Positions 17,760 to 20,556 of a stretch of DNA of 20,556 nucleotides are shown here, piece after piece (position 1 is the stretch's first letter; each line of letters opens with the position of its first letter). The position numbers and the translations under genes are program-made. This DNA comes from a virus. The DNA is taken from IMG/VR virus record IMGVR_UViG_3300020455_000109, positions 1-20,556 of that record, one strand, 5' to 3'. The notes beneath the pieces are model-generated. The model ran no database searches and had not been told where the DNA came from. It saw nothing but the letters and a program-made list of their open reading frames with translations.

Positions 17760-18740
17760 ATGGCTAATGCTGCCCCAGTAAGTGTGGGTTTAGTCAATGC
17801 GGCCGGTACTGAAGATGCGTTGTTTCTGAAAGTCTTTGCAGGAGAAGTTTTAACTTCTTTTGACAGAGCTTCAGTAACAGCAGGTGCAGAAATGGTTAGA
17901 TCTATTTCTAATGGTAAGTCAGCAACATTCCCAGTTATGGGAAGAGTTGGTGCGGCTTATCACACTGCAGGCACGGAAATAACCGGCTCAGACGTAAACC
18001 ACAACGAAAAAGTCATTACAATAAATGACTTACTACTTAGCTCTGTGTTCTTATCGAACATTGAAGAAGCTAAAAACCATTGGGACGTTCGTTCTGCTTA
18101 TTCTACAGAAATAGGTAGAGCACTTGCGTTTCAAAAAGACAAGCATGTCTTGCAAACAATCGGACAAGCTGCACAAGCTTCTGCAAACGTAGGCGACGCA
18201 GGCTACGGAGCAGGAACTGTACTAACTGATGCTAACATCGCTAGTGCAACTGATGCAACTGCCGCTAATGCAATGATTGATGCATTGTTTGATGCTGCTA
18301 AGTCACTTGATGACAACTACGTTCCAAAAGAAGGCAGAAAATGCTTCTTAAGAACTGAAGAGTACTACAAGATGGCTAACGCAACAAACGCAGTTAACAT
18401 TGACTTTAGTGGTTCAGGTTCAATTGCTGAAGGTAAAGTAATGAAAGTTGCTGGAATCGAATTGGTTCCAACGCCTCATTTCGTTGCCTCTGACTTATCT
18501 GCATCTACAGCAGTAGACGCGGGTAAAACAGCAACAGGTGCTTACCCACAAAGAGTTAACTTAGCTAACTATGTGGCTCTTGTCTGCCACCCTTCAGCTG
18601 CAGGTACCGTTAAATTAATGGATCTTGCTGTTGAAAGTGAGTATGACATCAGACGTCAAGGTACGCTAATGGTTGCTAAATACGCTATGGGTCATGGTGT
18701 ATTAAGACCAGAAGCTGCAGTTGGTATTAAAGAAGCGTAA
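17760..18740 (+). CDS. Major capsid protein, T7 gp10-like
   Basis: 326 residues (T7 gp10A has 345), ATG 17760 with AAAGGATAA upstream. The HK97-fold capsid pattern of T7-like phages is visible: DALFLKVFAGEVLTSFDR and RSISNGKSATFPVMGR near the N-terminus, then VITINDLLLSSVFLSNIEEA, a helical spine (about 115-140), and the C-terminal VALVCHPSAAGTVKLMDLAV, ESEYDIRRQGTLMVAKYAMG and GVLRPEAAV. There is no sign of a -1 frameshift extension like T7 gp10B: the TAA is followed by 71 nt and a terminator. It has its own 145-nt leader with hairpin and promoter-like sequence and a terminator behind it, consistent with high separate expression. Codon use is richer in GC than in the early genes. Confidence 0.96.
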   Translation: MANAAPVSVGLVNAAGTEDALFLKVFAGEVLTSFDRASVTAGAEMVRSISNGKSATFPVMGRVGAAYHTAGTEITGSDVNHNEKVITINDLLLSSVFLSNIEEAKNHWDVRSAYSTEIGRALAFQKDKHVLQTIGQAAQASANVGDAGYGAGTVLTDANIASATDATAANAMIDALFDAAKSLDDNYVPKEGRKCFLRTEEYYKMANATNAVNIDFSGSGSIAEGKVMKVAGIELVPTPHFVASDLSASTAVDAGKTATGAYPQRVNLANYVALVCHPSAAGTVKLMDLAVESEYDIRRQGTLMVAKYAMGHGVLRPEAAVGIKEA

Positions 18741-18767
18741 GCTTTAATAATACTAATACAGATAACT

Positions 18768-18799
18768 AGAGGAGAGGCGAAAGTCTCTCCTCTTTTTTT
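18768..18799 (+). terminator. Intrinsic terminator after the major capsid gene
   Basis: A perfect 9-bp stem, AGAGGAGAG (18768-18776) with CTCTCCTCT (18785-18793), closes an 8-nt loop GCGAAAGT and is followed by seven T (18793-18799). This is a textbook rho-independent terminator, 27 nt after the capsid stop, at the position of T-phi in T7. It should reduce transcription into the tail genes. Confidence 0.92.
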
Positions 18800-18811
18800 A
18801 TAAGGATATTT

Positions 18812-19417
18812 ATGGCATTTAGAATTACCCCTACAAGTGAATTAGATGCAGTTAACACACTATTAAGTATTATTGGTGAAGCGCCAGTAAACTCAATTAC
18901 TGGAAACACAGGTGTTGATGTTGCTCTGGCAATACAAATTTTAAATGAAGTTAATGTTGAGGTACAATCAAGAGGTTGGCATTTTAATACAGATATTAAT
19001 ATTTTAGTTAATTTAGATGACGATAACAAATTACCTTTAGCTAGTAATGTTGTTTCTTGCGACATATCAACAAGCGCAACAACTGGTGGAAATGTTTGTT
19101 ACAGAAACGGTTACGTTTACGATTTAGAAAAACACACAGATATATTTGAAGCAAGTTTGCGTGTTGACCAAGTAACTATACAAAAGTTTGACCAGTTGCC
19201 TGAAGTAATAAGAAAACTTATTGTAACACGCGCAGGTAGAAAGTTTCAAGCGCGAGTAGTTGGTTCAACAGAACTACAAGGATTTACTGAAATTGACGAA
19301 CAGCTTGCTTTAGTAGACGCTGAAAGAATTGATGCTAGTACAGCTGACTACAACATATTAAAAGGAACTAATTCCGTTTATTCTATTATTAACCGTCCTA
19401 GAAGAAGAACGTACTAA
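18812..19417 (+). CDS. Tail tubular protein A (gatekeeper), T7 gp11-like
   Basis: 201 residues (T7 gp11 has 196). ATG 18812 with TAAGGATA upstream (18801-18808). The N-terminus LDAVNTLLSIIGEAPVNSI, the VNVEVQSRGWHFNTD motif (about 49-63), and the LPEVIRKLIVTRAGRKFQAR helix (about 129-148) are characteristic of podovirus gp11. The protein forms the upper ring of the tail under the connector. Its TAA overlaps the ATG of the next gene (TAATG). It is expressed after the capsid terminator, presumably at lower level. Confidence 0.94.
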   Translation: MAFRITPTSELDAVNTLLSIIGEAPVNSITGNTGVDVALAIQILNEVNVEVQSRGWHFNTDINILVNLDDDNKLPLASNVVSCDISTSATTGGNVCYRNGYVYDLEKHTDIFEASLRVDQVTIQKFDQLPEVIRKLIVTRAGRKFQARVVGSTELQGFTEIDEQLALVDAERIDASTADYNILKGTNSVYSIINRPRRRTY

Positions 19418-20556
19418 TGGGATTAATTTCGCAAAGCATTCCAAACTTAGTTAATGGGATAAGCCAACAAACACCAACGCAAAGAAATGTTACACAAAGC
19501 GAACTTCAAGAGAATGCACAATCAAGATTAGTAGAAGGATTAACAAAGCGTCCACCACTCGAATATAGTGCAAATCTCGGTGCTGGTGCTGCTGGTACTG
19601 ACGATAAAATTGTTGGTGTACAAAGAGACGCCAATACAGCTTATATTGCGCATTTTATACAAAATGATGTTGATGTTTATAGTTTAAGTGGAGTAGCAAA
19701 AACTGTTTCTTTTCCAAATGGAACATCGTATTTGAATACTGCAACTCCAGATACAAGTATTAAAACAGTAAATGTTGCGGATTATTTATTCGTAGTAAAT
19801 ACATCTATTACACCAGCAATGCTAGCAACTACATCAGCAGCTAAAATTGAAAGAACATTAGTGTACTCAAAATTATCAAACTACGGTTCAATGTACGAAA
19901 TAATACTTTCACACCCAGATCTTGCTTACAATATTGGAGTGCAATTTCAAATGCCTTCAGGAAACGCGTACGATACTGATGCAAAATTTAGAGACACTAC
20001 AAAAATTATGGATATTTTGTGTTTTGGGACTGCATCAACTCATTGGGACGGTGCTGCAGATGGCATTGGTTTTAAAACAGTAAGAAAAGATACAGGAGGA
20101 GTTTTAAGTACAACTCAAGGACTTAAAAATTATAGCGCTATAACTGCTGAATTTACTACTAATATATATGGGTCAACTTTAGACATTAAACCGGCAGACG
20201 GAAACGTAAATTATAGTGTTACAACAAACGACGGCTATGGCGGTAACTCAATGTATATGGTTAAAGACGAAATTCAAGATTTTGCAAGATTACCTTTTAC
20301 TGCGCCAACAGATGCTATTATTAAAATTACTGGCGACGAAGGTGATGCGTTATCAGATTACTATGTTAAATTTATTCAAGATGGATTATGGCGCGAAACT
20401 GTAGGTCCAAATGTAGTTACAACTATTGATCCGGCTACAATGCCTCATGCTTTGGTTAACAACAACGATGGCACTTTTACATTTAAACAATTAAGTTGGG
20501 ATTTAAGAGCATCAGGTGATGAATACACAAATTCTAATCCCTCTTTTGTAGGCAAA
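19417..20556 (+). CDS. Tail tubular protein B (nozzle), T7 gp12-like, cut by window end
   Basis: Open from ATG 19417 (sharing a base with the gp11 stop) to the last base, 380 codons without a stop; T7 gp12 has 794 residues, so about half is present. The N-terminus SIPNLVNGISQQTPTQRNVT and LVEGLTKRPPLEY match the start of gp12 proteins, which read similarly (IPNLINGVSQQ..., RP). The segment GFKTVRKDTGG (two-part) and the final TNSNPSFVGK, equivalent to the 'NPSF' motif of gp12, support the call. It forms the tail nozzle together with gp11. Confidence 0.93.
   Translation, partial: MGLISQSIPNLVNGISQQTPTQRNVTQSELQENAQSRLVEGLTKRPPLEYSANLGAGAAGTDDKIVGVQRDANTAYIAHFIQNDVDVYSLSGVAKTVSFPNGTSYLNTATPDTSIKTVNVADYLFVVNTSITPAMLATTSAAKIERTLVYSKLSNYGSMYEIILSHPDLAYNIGVQFQMPSGNAYDTDAKFRDTTKIMDILCFGTASTHWDGAADGIGFKTVRKDTGGVLSTTQGLKNYSAITAEFTTNIYGSTLDIKPADGNVNYSVTTNDGYGGNSMYMVKDEIQDFARLPFTAPTDAIIKITGDEGDALSDYYVKFIQDGLWRETVGPNVVTTIDPATMPHALVNNNDGTFTFKQLSWDLRASGDEYTNSNPSFVGK

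Noticed and set aside
18741-18811. Programmed frameshift producing a longer capsid form as in T7 gp10B
   Set aside because: The space after the capsid stop is filled by a strong terminator and the RBS of gp11; no long extension frame or clear slippery site was seen.
18766-19065. Minus-strand ORF of 99 codons over the capsid terminator and gp11 start
   Set aside because: It runs through the terminator hairpin and opposite a clear gp11 gene; no protein features.

Overview
This AT-rich, almost fully coding window holds about two thirds of a T7-like podovirus genome (Autographiviridae type), with nearly all genes on the + strand. Gene order and protein signatures (single-subunit RNA polymerase, gp2.5-type SSB, endonuclease I, lysozyme-like protein, primase-helicase, DNA polymerase A, gp6-type exonuclease, connector, scaffold, capsid, tail tubular A and B) match T7. 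The base composition, the integrase upstream of the RNA polymerase and the tRNA-Leu overlapping the integrase 3' end resemble temperate podophages of SAR11 (Pelagibacterales), the HTVC019P type. The host is an inference; no host sequence is present.

Layout. 1-1081: early cluster of tiny overlapping ORFs, including two one-helix membrane proteins and a CxxC mini-protein. 1080-1252: promoter-like repeat, hairpin and a compact region that can fold into a multibranched RNA. 1253-2337: more small genes and a MazG-like NTP pyrophosphohydrolase. 2355-3997: lysogeny module with a winged-helix (MarR-like) regulator, a tyrosine integrase, a complete tRNA-Leu(UAA) whose 5' end is also the integrase 3' end, arm-like direct repeats, and a palindrome over a host-type promoter in front of the RNA polymerase. 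3998-6433: RNA polymerase. 6436-14761: DNA metabolism and replication. 14742-20556: virion genes, ending inside tail tubular protein B.

The genes suggest a T7-style programme with a lysogeny option. A host-type promoter would drive the polymerase and could be blocked by a repressor bound to the overlapping palindrome. The polymerase would then read phage promoters; a 32-nt element found twice with only three differences (1080 and 6436) is the best candidate. A small excisionase-like HTH gene lies far away at 13255.

The most interesting observations are these. (1) The 'thymidylate synthase' at 8636 carries Asp instead of the dUMP-selecting Asn and resembles T4 dCMP hydroxymethylase; with a dNMP kinase and a MazG-like pyrophosphatase in the same genome it suggests cytosine modification. 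(2) The T7-lysozyme homologue lacks its zinc ligands and stops just before the catalytic HH segment, so it is probably a regulator and not an amidase. (3) A palindromic element family may form the lytic/lysogenic switch. (4) A structured RNA candidate lies in the early region. All readings come from inspection by eye; no searches or folding programs were run.
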